Positions 19,901 to 27,105 of a stretch of 64,000 bases of DNA are shown piece by piece; position 1 is the first letter of the stretch; the number at the start of each line of letters is the position of its first letter. The position numbers and the translations under genes are program-made. This DNA comes from Pseudomonas sp. HN11 (GTDB lineage: Bacteria > Pseudomonadota > Gammaproteobacteria > Pseudomonadales > Pseudomonadaceae): the NCBI RefSeq assembly GCF_021390155.1, contig NZ_CP089985.1, forward strand, positions 2,677,001 to 2,741,000, written 5' to 3'. Under the pieces are notes generated by a model. It was given only the letters and a program-made list of their open reading frames with translations, had not been told where the DNA came from and did no database searches.

Positions 19901-20013
19901 ACGTTGGGGTACTGCGCCACTGGCAACTGCGGGATCGCCAGCAGACCGGCCAGCAGGATAAACAGGGCGACCACCCAGGCGAAGATCGGGCGGTCAATAA
20001 AGAACTGCGGCAT
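16921..20013 (-). CDS. RND multidrug efflux permease, HAE-1 family
   Basis: 1030 residues, twelve membrane helices and two large periplasmic loops, the AcrB/MexB plan. It opens with FFIDRPIFAWVVALFILLAG. Helix 4 carries the proton-relay pair in VLAIGILVDDAIVVVENVERIM (the two Asp), and the second half has GLITIIGLSAKNAILIIEFAKDL with the relay Lys. It pumps drugs or solvents from periplasm and inner membrane outward, using protons. The closest named relatives by eye are the MexD/MexB type, but I do not assign a name. The stop is followed by no oprM-like gene, so the outer-membrane partner must come from elsewhere. Confidence 0.92.
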   Translation of the reverse strand: MPQFFIDRPIFAWVVALFILLAGLLAIPQLPVAQYPNVAPPKVEIYAVYPGASAQTLDESVVSLIEQELNGADHLLYFESQSSLGSATITATFQPGTNPEMAQVDVQNRLKAVEPRLPQAVTQQGLQVEKVSAGFLLLVTLTSNDGKLDDVALSDYLARNVMNELKRLDGVGKAQLYGAERAMRIWIDPQKLIGFNLTPADVNAAISAQNAQVSAGSIGDLPGTNTQEITAAILVKGQLSTPAEFADIVLKANPDGSTVRIGDVARVEVGSQEYQFSTRLNGKPSTAVSVQLSPGANALNTATLVRAKMDELSRYFPTNVEYKIPYDTSPFVKVSITKVVYTLLEAMALVFAVMFLFLQNVRYTLIPTLVVPIALMGTFATMLLLGFSINVLTMFGMVLAIGILVDDAIVVVENVERIMATEGLSPKEATKKAMGQITGAIIGITLVLVAVFLPMAFMAGSVGVIYQQFSLSMATSILFSAFLALTLTPALCATLLKPIAKGAHHAKGGFFGGFNKRFEQFTDRYEGWVAYALKRSGRYLLIYLVLLVGLGWMFSRLPSSFLPVEDQGYTITDIQLPPGASKNRTVQVAEQIEAHNAEEPGVGDTTMIMGFSFSGSGQNAALAFTTLKDWSERSSDDSASSIADRANMAFSELKDAIAYAVLPPPVDGLGTSSGFEFRLQDRGGVGHAALMAARTELLAAAEKSPILANVRESALAEAPQVQLEVDRKQANALGVSFADVGNVLSSAIGSAYINDFPNQGRMQRVVVQAEGDQRSQVADLMKINVRNNAGKMVPLSSFVEARWTQGPTQLTRYNGYPAIAISGEAAPGHSTGEAMDEIQRLVSQLPAGLGQEWTGLSLQERLSGSQAPLLLGLSLLIVFLCLAALYESWSIPTSVLLVVPLGVLGAVVAVGLRGMPNDVFFKVGLITIIGLSAKNAILIIEFAKDLYDQGEDLVTATLKAARLRLRPIIMTSLAFILGVVPLAIATGASSASQQAIGTGVIGGMITATLAVVFVPVFFVVVMKLVRKRSG

Positions 20014-20019
20014 GGCGGG

Positions 20020-21162
20020 TTATTCCTTTACGAGCGGGCTGTCGTCCACTTCAACTTTTTCACCGGGGCGTGCGTGTTGCAGGCCTTCGACGACGATGCG
20101 GTCACCGGGCTTGAGGCCACTGCTGACGATCCAGCGATCATTGATCACCGCACCCAATTCCACCGGCTGCTGGCTCACGGTCTGTTCGGCGTCCAGCAAC
20201 AACACCATCGGGATGCCGGCGCTGTCGCGGGTGATGGCGCGTTGCGGCACGCTGATGCCTTGTTTGTCGACGGCCTGTTCCAGACGCACCCGCACAAAAC
20301 TGCCGGGCAGCAGGTCGAGGTCCGGGTTGGGGAATTCGCTGCGCAGGATGATCTGCCCGGTGCCGGGGTCGACACTGATCTCGGCGAACAGTAACTTGCC
20401 CGGCAGCGGGTACAGGCTGCCGTCGTCCTCGATCAGCGTGGCCTTGGCCTGGTCCTGGCCGACCTGTTTCAAGCTGCCGGCGCGGAAGGCGCGGCGCAGG
20501 TCGTTCAGCTCGCGGGTGGACTGGGTAAGGTCGGCGTGGATCGGGTCCAGTTGCTGGATGATCGCCAGCGGCGTGGCCTCGTTCTGGCCAACCAACGCGC
20601 CTTCGGTAACCAGCGCACGGCCGATGCGCCCGGAAATCGGCGCGGTCACGGTGGCGTAGCCCAGGTTCAAGCGGGCGCGCTCGACGGCGGCCTTGTTGGC
20701 AGCGACTTCGGCGTTGGTCTGGCGCACGGCGGCGCGGGCGTTGTCGTAGTCCTGGCCGCTGATGGCATTGCCTTCCACCAATTGGCTGTAGCGCTGCTCT
20801 TGCAGGCGTGCCTGAAAGGCATTCGCCTCGGCCTTGCTCAGGTTGGCCTGGGCGCTGTCGAGGTCGGCCTTGAACGGCGCGGGGTCGATGCGAAACAGCA
20901 CGTCACCCTGTTTTACGTCATGACCTTCCTTGAACACCCGTTGCATCACCACACCGGCGACCCGTGCGCGCACTTCGGCGATACGCGGCGCGGCAATGCG
21001 CCCGCTGAGTTCGCTGGTGATGGCCAGGGGCTTGGCTTCAAGGGTTTCGACGCGTACTTTGGCCAGGGGCATTTGCGGCGCTTCGGCGGCGGAGTCGCCA
21101 CATGCGCTCAAGGCCAGGGTGAGGGCCAGCAGGCAAAATGGCGCAAACAGATTCTTCGACAT
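20020..21162 (-). CDS. RND efflux periplasmic adaptor (membrane fusion protein)
   Basis: 380 residues. It is a lipoprotein: signal MSKNLFAPFCLLALTLALSAC with the acylated Cys at 21. Then come the barrel-sandwich/lipoyl halves (VRARVAGVVMQRVFKEGHDVKQGDVLFRID and VTAPISGRIGRALVTEGALVG) around an alpha hairpin (about 100-165), and the beta-barrel and membrane-proximal domains. It joins the permease to an outer-membrane channel. The ATG at 21162 is chosen because the signal peptide starts there. Only 6 bases separate it from the permease gene, so they form one operon. Confidence 0.92.
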   Translation of the reverse strand: MSKNLFAPFCLLALTLALSACGDSAAEAPQMPLAKVRVETLEAKPLAITSELSGRIAAPRIAEVRARVAGVVMQRVFKEGHDVKQGDVLFRIDPAPFKADLDSAQANLSKAEANAFQARLQEQRYSQLVEGNAISGQDYDNARAAVRQTNAEVAANKAAVERARLNLGYATVTAPISGRIGRALVTEGALVGQNEATPLAIIQQLDPIHADLTQSTRELNDLRRAFRAGSLKQVGQDQAKATLIEDDGSLYPLPGKLLFAEISVDPGTGQIILRSEFPNPDLDLLPGSFVRVRLEQAVDKQGISVPQRAITRDSAGIPMVLLLDAEQTVSQQPVELGAVINDRWIVSSGLKPGDRIVVEGLQHARPGEKVEVDDSPLVKE

Positions 21163-21214
21163 GCTCTTATCCCAATATTGACTGGCGCATCCTAAAGTCA
21201 CCTGCGCCGTGGTG

Positions 21215-21243
21215 CTGTGAAGCTGTGTAGCTCGTCTGTGAAG
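21215..21243. promoter_or_regulatory. Tandem CTGTGAAG-type repeats between the pump and regulator genes
   Basis: CTGTGAAG occurs at 21215-21222 and 21236-21243, 21 bases (two helical turns) apart, with a near copy CTGTGTAG at 21223-21230. The site lies in the 170-base divergent intergenic region, where an OmpR-type regulator would be expected to bind direct repeats. The functional reading is my inference. Confidence 0.35.
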
Positions 21244-21333
21244 AAATGTAAGGTGCAGCGCGCGGGGCGCTGGGGGCGTATATCCTTGCACAATCCTGCA
21301 ACACGCCAACAAACCGCATTATTTGGAAACACC

Positions 21334-22035
21334 ATGCCCAACATCCTCCTGGTGGAAGACGACGCCGCACTCTCCGAGCTGATTGCCAGCTACCTGGAAC
21401 GCAATGGCTATCACGTCAGCGTGCTCAGCCGTGGCGACCATGTCCGCGAACGCGCGCGCCTGAACCCACCGGACCTGGTGATCCTCGACCTGATGCTGCC
21501 CGGCCTTGACGGCCTGCAAGTCTGCCGCCTGCTGCGCGCTGACTCGGCGGGGCTGCCAATCCTGATGCTCACCGCCCGCGATGACAGCCACGATCAGGTA
21601 TTGGGCCTGGAAATGGGCGCCGACGACTACGTGACCAAACCTTGCGAGCCGCGTGTATTGCTGGCGCGGGTGCGTACTTTATTACGACGCAGCAGCCTGT
21701 CCGAACCCCAGGTGGCCAACGACCAGATCATCATGGGCAACCTGTGCATCGATTTGTCGGAGCGCACCGTGACTTGGCGCGAGCAGGCGGTAGAGTTGTC
21801 CAGCGGCGAATACAACCTGTTGGTGGTGCTGGCCCGGCATGCCGGCGAAGTGCTCAGCCGCGACCAGATCCTGCAACGCCTGCGCGGTATCGAGTTCAAT
21901 GGCACCGACCGTTCGGTGGACGTGGCCATCTCCAAGCTGCGCCGCAAGTTCGACGACAATGCCGGCGAGGCACGCAAGATCAAGACGGTGTGGGGCAAGG
22001 GCTACCTCTTCAGCCGTTCCGAGTGGGAATGCTGA
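21334..22035 (+). CDS. OmpR-family response regulator (RstA-like)
   Basis: 233 residues. Receiver domain with acidic pocket Asp9/Asp10, phosphoacceptor Asp52 (PPDLVILDLMLPGLDG) and Lys in DDYVTKPCEP. The C-terminal winged helix has LSSGEYNLLVVLARHAGEVLSRDQIL and ends in DRSVDVAISKLRRK and IKTVWGKGYLF. The similarity is to RstA rather than to CzcR/IrlR pump regulators. It is divergent from the RND genes and directly precedes its kinase, which suggests control of the pump. ATG 21334 is preferred since the receiver begins there; an earlier start at 21217 would add a non-conserved tail. Confidence 0.92.
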   Translation: MPNILLVEDDAALSELIASYLERNGYHVSVLSRGDHVRERARLNPPDLVILDLMLPGLDGLQVCRLLRADSAGLPILMLTARDDSHDQVLGLEMGADDYVTKPCEPRVLLARVRTLLRRSSLSEPQVANDQIIMGNLCIDLSERTVTWREQAVELSSGEYNLLVVLARHAGEVLSRDQILQRLRGIEFNGTDRSVDVAISKLRRKFDDNAGEARKIKTVWGKGYLFSRSEWEC

Positions 22036-22038
22036 GCC

Positions 22039-23340
22039 ATGTTCCGAGTATTGCTGCGCCTTTACCTGATCACCATCGTCACCTACAGCCTGGCGATCTA
22101 CCTGATCCCCTCATTGGTGATCCAGCTATTCGAACACCGTTACATCGACTACAACATCGAACAGACCCGCGGCCAGCAGAAGCTGATCGTCAAGCAATAC
22201 CTGCGTGCGCCGGTGGAGCGCTGGTCTCAGGTCACCGAGCAATTGGGCCGTGACTTCGCGCCGCTGAAAGTGCAATTGCTGCTGCGCCAGGACGCCAGCT
22301 ACACCCCGGCGGAAGAACAACTGCTGGAGCAGGGCAAGTCAGTAGTGCGCCTGGGGGAGTGGGGCTGGATGACAGAAATCAGCTCGCCGATCAACGAGCA
22401 GTTCGCGGTCAAGCTGACCATACCGCCCGATCCACTGGACATGAATGTGCTGTACTGGGCAATCAACGTGCTGATTGTCGCGGCGCTGCTGGCCTGCCTG
22501 CTGGTGTGGCTGCGTCCGCACTGGCGTGACCTGGAGCGCTTGAAAAGCACCGCCGAGCAACTGGGCCAGGGCAATATGGCTGAACGCACGCGCATTCCGG
22601 CCAGCTCCAGCATCGGCAGCCTGGCTGCGGTGTTCGACACCATGGCTGACGACATCGAACACCTGCTCAACCAGCAGCGTGACCTGCTCAACGCCGTGTC
22701 CCATGAACTGCGAACGCCGCTCACGCGCCTGGATTTCGGCCTCGCCCTGGCGCTCTCCGAAGACTTGCCCGAAGCCAGCCGCGAGCGCCTGCAAAGCCTG
22801 GTGGCGCATATTCGCGAGCTGGATGGATTGGTGCTGGAGTTGCTGTCTTACAGCCGCCTGCAAAACCCGGCGCAACTGCCGGAACGAGTCGACGTGGTGC
22901 TCGATGAGTTTATCGACAGCGTGCTCGGCAGCGTCGATGACGAACTGGAAAACCCCGAGATTGTCATTGATGTGGCGCTCGATTGCGCCGTGGAGCGCTT
23001 CAGCCTCGACCCGCGCCTTACCGCACGTGCCTTGCAGAACCTGCTGCGCAATGCCACGCGGTACTGCGACAAGCGCATCCAGGTCGGCGTCAAGGTATGC
23101 TCCAAAGGCTGTGAAATCTGGGTGGATGACGACGGTATCGGCATTCCTGTCGACCAGCGCGAACGAATCTTCGAACCGTTCTACCGCCTGGACCGCAGCC
23201 GCGACCGCGCCACGGGCGGTTTCGGCCTGGGCCTTGCCATCAGCCGGCGCGCCCTGGAAGCCCAGGGCGGTACGTTGACGACATTGGCTTCGCCTTTGGG
23301 CGGTGCGCGGTTCCGGCTGTGGTTGCCCACTGATGGTTAG
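22039..23340 (+). CDS. Membrane sensor histidine kinase (RstB-like)
   Basis: 433 residues. Two membrane helices (about 9-30 and 141-162) frame a periplasmic sensor of about 110 residues. HAMP follows (RPHWRDLERLKSTAEQLGQG), then the phosphoacceptor His in NAVSHELRTPLTRLDFGLAL, the N box (ALQNLLRNATRYC), DDGIGIP and GGFGLGLAIS. Translation starts 3 bases after the regulator stop, so the pair is coupled. The signal is unknown; a role in envelope or drug stress is inferred from the neighbouring pump. Confidence 0.92.
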   Translation: MFRVLLRLYLITIVTYSLAIYLIPSLVIQLFEHRYIDYNIEQTRGQQKLIVKQYLRAPVERWSQVTEQLGRDFAPLKVQLLLRQDASYTPAEEQLLEQGKSVVRLGEWGWMTEISSPINEQFAVKLTIPPDPLDMNVLYWAINVLIVAALLACLLVWLRPHWRDLERLKSTAEQLGQGNMAERTRIPASSSIGSLAAVFDTMADDIEHLLNQQRDLLNAVSHELRTPLTRLDFGLALALSEDLPEASRERLQSLVAHIRELDGLVLELLSYSRLQNPAQLPERVDVVLDEFIDSVLGSVDDELENPEIVIDVALDCAVERFSLDPRLTARALQNLLRNATRYCDKRIQVGVKVCSKGCEIWVDDDGIGIPVDQRERIFEPFYRLDRSRDRATGGFGLGLAISRRALEAQGGTLTTLASPLGGARFRLWLPTDG

Positions 23341-23398
23341 AAAGTCGGTGAGGGAAGGCGCACACTGTGCCCCCGCTTTAATTGAGGAGAGATTGGCA

Positions 23399-24178
23399 AT
23401 GACTGGTGTTCACACGTCTGCTCAACAAGGTTTCTCTACCCAGGCCGTCACCTACGCCCAAGGCCGGCCGGATTATCCAAGACAACTCACCGGCTGGCTC
23501 GCCGACACACTGCATATCGACGCGCAATCGCGTGTGATTGACCTGGGTGCCGGCACCGGCAAGTTCACCCGTTTGCTCAGCACCCTGGCGCCGACTTTGA
23601 TTGCCGTCGAACCGGTGGCGGCGATGGGCGCTCAGTTGACCAAACTGCTGCCCGATGTGCGCCTGGTCAAAGGCACCGCTGAATCCATCCCATTGCCCGC
23701 CAACAGCGCCGACGCAGTGCTGTGTGCCCAGGCGTTCCACTGGTTTTCCACCGAGGCCGCGCTGGCGGAAATCCACCGCGTGCTCAAACCCGACGGGCGA
23801 CTTGGTCTGGTGTGGAATGTAAGGGATGAGTCGGTGGATTGGGTCGCAGCTATCACTGACATCATTACCCCGTACGAGGGGGATACGCCGCGTTTTCATA
23901 CGGGGCGGTGGCGTGAGGCCTTCACTGGCGAGTATTTTTCCGAGCCCGAAATGACCTGTTTCCCCTACAGCCATGTGGGCAGCCCTCAGGAAGTGATCAT
24001 GGACCGCTTCCTTTCCGTGAGCTTTATCGCCGCGCTAGCCGAGGGGCCCAAGGCCGTTGTCACCGCGCAATTGCAGGCGCTGATCGACACGCATCCGGCA
24101 CTGAAGGGGCGCGACACTGTTGCCTTTCCATATCAGACCCAGGCGTACGTCTGCCATCGACTTAGCCGAAAGGCATAA
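23399..24178 (+). CDS. Class I SAM-dependent methyltransferase
   Basis: 259 residues, a Methyltransf_11-type fold. Motif I is VIDLGAGTGKFTRLLSTLAP, motif II is near LIAVEPVAAMGAQL, and the motif after strand 4 is DAVLCAQAFHWFSTEAALAEIHRVLKPDGRLGLVWNV. The substrate is unknown. The second half (RWREAFTGEYFSEPEM and the SHVGSPQEVIMDRFLS region) is common to a conserved Pseudomonas subfamily. GAGGAGA lies before ATG 23399. It follows the kinase gene by about 60 bases and may be transcribed with it. Confidence 0.85.
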   Translation: MTGVHTSAQQGFSTQAVTYAQGRPDYPRQLTGWLADTLHIDAQSRVIDLGAGTGKFTRLLSTLAPTLIAVEPVAAMGAQLTKLLPDVRLVKGTAESIPLPANSADAVLCAQAFHWFSTEAALAEIHRVLKPDGRLGLVWNVRDESVDWVAAITDIITPYEGDTPRFHTGRWREAFTGEYFSEPEMTCFPYSHVGSPQEVIMDRFLSVSFIAALAEGPKAVVTAQLQALIDTHPALKGRDTVAFPYQTQAYVCHRLSRKA

Positions 24179-24260
24179 AGTCAGATCATATTGATATAAG
24201 TCGTTATAAGAAAAATCGCTATCCTGCGGCCAGAAATTTATAAGGCCGCAGGTAGCTGGA

Positions 24261-25046
24261 ATGGATGTGGGTAATGTTGGTTTTGTGGTTGCTGGCCTGA
24301 TCGTTGGTTTTATTGTGGGCATGACCGGTGTGGGTGGGGGCTCGTTGATGACGCCGATCCTGTTGTGGTTCGGCATCAATCCGGCCACCGCCGTGGGCAC
24401 TGACCTGTTGTATGCCGCCATCACCAAGTCGGGTGGGGTGCTGGTGCACAGCAAGAACAAGAATATCGATTGGACCATTACTGGCTGGCTGACCCTGGGC
24501 AGCGTGCCTGCGGTGCTGTTGACGCTGTGGTTCCTGGCCAGCCTGCACACTGACCCCAGCGTGATGAATGCCGTTATCAAACAGGCGCTCGGGGTGGTGT
24601 TGTTGCTGACGGCTTTGGCGATTCTGTTCAAGAAGAGCCTGTTGGCGTTTGCCCAGCGACATGCCGGTGATAGCTTTCACATGAGTCCGCGCAATTTGAA
24701 TGCGCTGACGGTGGTGACTGGGGCGATCCTCGGAACCATGGTGGCGTTGACCTCCATTGGCGCGGGTGCGCTGGGGACCGTGGCATTGTTTATTCTGTAT
24801 CCGTTTCTGGCTACGCGGCGCTTGGTGGGGACCGAGATTGCGCATGCTGTGCCGCTCACCCTGGTGGCGGGGTTGGGGCATGCCAGCATGGGGAATATGG
24901 ACTGGCATTTGTTGGGGTTTTTGTTGATGGGGTCGTTGCCGGGGATCTATGTGGGTAGCCATATGACGGGCAAACTGCCGGATGGGGTGTTGCGGCCTTG
25001 TTTGGCGGTTATGTTGATGGCCATTGGTTATAAGTTGGCGTTTTGA
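24261..25046 (+). CDS. TauE/SafE-family sulfite/organosulfonate exporter
   Basis: 261 residues, eight hydrophobic segments. The family signature GLIVGFIVGMTGVGGGSLMTPILL opens the protein and its second-repeat counterpart is TVVTGAILGTMVALTSIGAGALG. TauE/SafE proteins move sulfite, sulfoacetate or related anions through the inner membrane. The nearby sulfone genes make a sulfite-export role plausible but not proven. The stop codon abuts a transposase remnant. The C-terminus (MAIGYKLAF) looks native, so I think the gene is intact. Confidence 0.88.
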   Translation: MDVGNVGFVVAGLIVGFIVGMTGVGGGSLMTPILLWFGINPATAVGTDLLYAAITKSGGVLVHSKNKNIDWTITGWLTLGSVPAVLLTLWFLASLHTDPSVMNAVIKQALGVVLLLTALAILFKKSLLAFAQRHAGDSFHMSPRNLNALTVVTGAILGTMVALTSIGAGALGTVALFILYPFLATRRLVGTEIAHAVPLTLVAGLGHASMGNMDWHLLGFLLMGSLPGIYVGSHMTGKLPDGVLRPCLAVMLMAIGYKLAF

Positions 25047-25048
25047 TT

Positions 25049-25555
25049 TTGCCCGAAGCGCTGAGTGCTGTGTTTCCTAAGACGACGTTGCAGACCTGCA
25101 TCGTCCATCTGATCCGCAACAGCCTCGATTACGCAGGCTGGGACAAGCGCCGTGAGCTGACCAAGGCATTGAAGCCGATCTATCAAGCGCTCAATGCTGA
25201 CCTCGCCGAGCAAGCGCTGCTGGCCTTCGAAGCCGGGCCTTGGGGCAAGCAATATCCCACGGTTGTGGCGGCTTGGAAGCGCGCTTGGGATCGGGTTATC
25301 CCGTTCTTCGTGTTTCCCCCGGCGATACGCAAAGTGATCTACACAACCAACGCCATCGAGAGCATCAATGCTCAGTTGCGCAAGATCATCAAGACGCGAG
25401 GCCACTTCCCAACGGACGATGCCGCGACGAAGCTGATTTGGCTGGGTTTACGCAATATCACCGCGAACTGGGGCAGTGCAGCCCATGACTGGAAGAGCGC
25501 GATGAATCAATTTGCGATCCTGTACGCAGATCGATTTATCAGGCCGACCTGGTAA
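25049..25555 (+). pseudogene. 5'-truncated IS256-family (Mutator-type) transposase
   Basis: Only the C-terminal ~170 residues remain. The frame begins within the conserved core (LPEALSAVFPKTTLQTCIVH, normally in mid-protein) and runs to KSAMNQFAILYADRFI. The last catalytic Glu region, IYTTNAIESINAQLRKIIKTRG, is present, but the first two Asp of the DDE triad are lost. It starts immediately after the tauE stop codon. The fragment cannot transpose by itself. Confidence 0.9.
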
Positions 25556-25619
25556 AGCTAGGGCCTGCCTGACGGCAGGCCGTTACCGGCCCGCACACAA
25601 AAAATCTGACACTCTCGGC
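25556..25619 (+). mobile_element. Probable right end of the IS256-type element
   Basis: Between the transposase stop and the sfnB stop lie a perfect hairpin (GGCCTGCC, TGAC, GGCAGGCC; 25562-25581) and an end-like stretch CACACAAAAAATCTGACACT (about 25594-25613). I see no matching left end near tauE, so the element is a one-ended remnant. The exact border and target duplication cannot be fixed without a reference IS. Confidence 0.55.
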
Positions 25620-26852
25620 TCAACCCCGCCCATTCCCAATCTGCCAAACAAACGGCGGCTCCGCCCCATTAACCACCCAATCCCCCACAATCCGCGCCTT
25701 ATAAATCACCGGATTATGTGACGATACCGTCCGCGCATTCCGCCAATGCCGATCCAGCGCCTTACCCTGTCGCACATCCGACGCCCCCAACGCATTGAAC
25801 AACTCACTGGTAGCCCGCTGAATCAATCCTGACACCACCACCTGAGCCGTAGCCGATTCTATCTCGGCCGCCACATTGGCTTTGTGCTCAACAGCGTCAT
25901 CCCCCCCAAACCGCGCCACATACGCCCGCTGCGCCGGCAGCGTCGCCTTCAATGCACTCGCCTCAGCGGCATACACCAGCGCAGCCACTTCACCCACCAC
26001 CTGTTGAATCTGCGCATCCTGGCTCACATGCGCCGCATTGCCATGACTGTAAATACGCTTTCGGCTACGCACCTGATGCGCCACATCGCGCAATGCCGCA
26101 CGACCAATCCCCGCCAGACTCGCGAGCAGCACCAACTGATAGAACGCCGTCTGGTATTTGAAGCGGGTGGCAAAGTCGATGACGTTGTCCGCTTCCACCA
26201 CCGCGTCGTTGAAGCGCGACGTGCCGCTGCCGGTAGTGCGCTGGCCAAAGCCGTCCCAATCATCACTGTGCACCACCCCAGGCTGGCGGGCGCGGGTAGC
26301 GGCGATCACATCGGCGCCGGTGTCACTGCGCTGGGCATACACGTCGATCCAGTCGGCGAAAATACTGCCGGTGCTGTAGAACTTCTCTCCGTTGAGCTTC
26401 CAACGGTCGCCATCAGGGCTGACCTGGGTGAGCACATCGCCGATCGCGACGTTGCCAATCTCGGTCCAGGCGCAACCGACGATATCGCCGTCCACGAAAC
26501 GTTTGAACCACAGATCCCGGCCGGCACTGGGCGGCGCGTTCAGGCGGTCTTCGGCAAACGCGAAGTGACCGCGCAGGGCCTGAGGCACATTGGAGTCGGC
26601 TTCGGCCAGTTCGATCAGCAATTCGAACAACTGCGGCAGGGAGGCGCCACCCCCACCATATTCCACCGGCACGCGCACCGCGCCAAAGCCTGCTTCCTTG
26701 AGCCACTGGATCGGTTCATGGGGCAGGGTGCGAGACTGTTCGCGTTCTACAGCACCGTCGGCGATGCGCTGGAAGATCGGTCGAAAGCGCGCAGCCAGGC
26801 TCGGGAAGTCGACGCCGGTCGACAGCGGATTAATGACGTGTTGTTCGGTCAT
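25620..26852 (-). CDS. sfnB: SfnB-family acyl-CoA dehydrogenase-like sulfur oxidoreductase
   Basis: 410 residues, flavin-dependent acyl-CoA dehydrogenase fold of the DszC/SfnB group. Seen are GFGAVRVPVEYGGGGASLPQ in the N-terminal helical domain, the flavin-contacting GCAWTEIGN and WKLNGEKFYSTGSIFADWI in the beta domain, and the C-terminal four-helix bundle. Such enzymes act in sulfur scavenging from organosulfur compounds under sulfate limitation; the precise substrate of SfnB is not known. ATG 26852 has AGGA 8 bases upstream. A sigma-54 promoter precedes it and it is divergent from sfnG, so both should be expressed together. Confidence 0.85.
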   Translation of the reverse strand: MTEQHVINPLSTGVDFPSLAARFRPIFQRIADGAVEREQSRTLPHEPIQWLKEAGFGAVRVPVEYGGGGASLPQLFELLIELAEADSNVPQALRGHFAFAEDRLNAPPSAGRDLWFKRFVDGDIVGCAWTEIGNVAIGDVLTQVSPDGDRWKLNGEKFYSTGSIFADWIDVYAQRSDTGADVIAATRARQPGVVHSDDWDGFGQRTTGSGTSRFNDAVVEADNVIDFATRFKYQTAFYQLVLLASLAGIGRAALRDVAHQVRSRKRIYSHGNAAHVSQDAQIQQVVGEVAALVYAAEASALKATLPAQRAYVARFGGDDAVEHKANVAAEIESATAQVVVSGLIQRATSELFNALGASDVRQGKALDRHWRNARTVSSHNPVIYKARIVGDWVVNGAEPPFVWQIGNGRG

Positions 26853-26889
26853 GGGCAAGTTCCTGGGCAGTGATCAATGCAAGGGGATT

Positions 26890-26903
26890 GCACATGCCGT
26901 GCC
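26890..26903 (-). promoter_or_regulatory. Candidate sigma-54 promoter for sfnB
   Basis: On the minus strand GGCACGGCATGTGC shows the GG-N10-GC spacing of -24/-12 promoters and a good match to TGGCACG-N4-TTGC. The -12 GC lies 38 bases from the sfnB start codon, giving a short leader. Confidence 0.75.
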
Positions 26904-26944
26904 GGGTATCGGCGCCCGTATTTACAGGCCAAAGCGTTCAGCCA

Positions 26945-26962
26945 CTGTTGCCCTGGCAACAG
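26945..26962. promoter_or_regulatory. Perfect palindrome, candidate enhancer site for the sigma-54 activator
   Basis: CTGTTGCC, CT, GGCAACAG: eight paired bases on each side of a 2-base centre. It sits 42 bases upstream of the sfnB promoter and 88 bases upstream of the sfnG promoter, a usual distance for an enhancer-binding protein. SfnR is the expected protein; its site is not known to me, so the link is inference. Confidence 0.5.
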
Positions 26963-27050
26963 CTGATCGACAAACCCGCACACTCTGCGACATCGACGCC
27001 GGCACGCGGTACTGCGCGCAAAGCCCCTGGCATCGGCGTTTCCCTTGACT

Positions 27051-27064
27051 GGCACGCTTGCTGC
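27051..27064 (+). promoter_or_regulatory. Candidate sigma-54 promoter for sfnG
   Basis: TGGCACGCTTGCTGC (from 27050) has GG-N10-GC spacing and the strong TGGCACG -24 box. The -12 GC is at 27063-27064, 41 bases before the sfnG ATG. sfnG of P. putida is known to need sigma-54 and SfnR, which supports the call. Confidence 0.82.
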
Positions 27065-27105
27065 TCAAGCCCTGCATACATCCCTTTTGTGCGAGGTAAC
27101 GCGAG

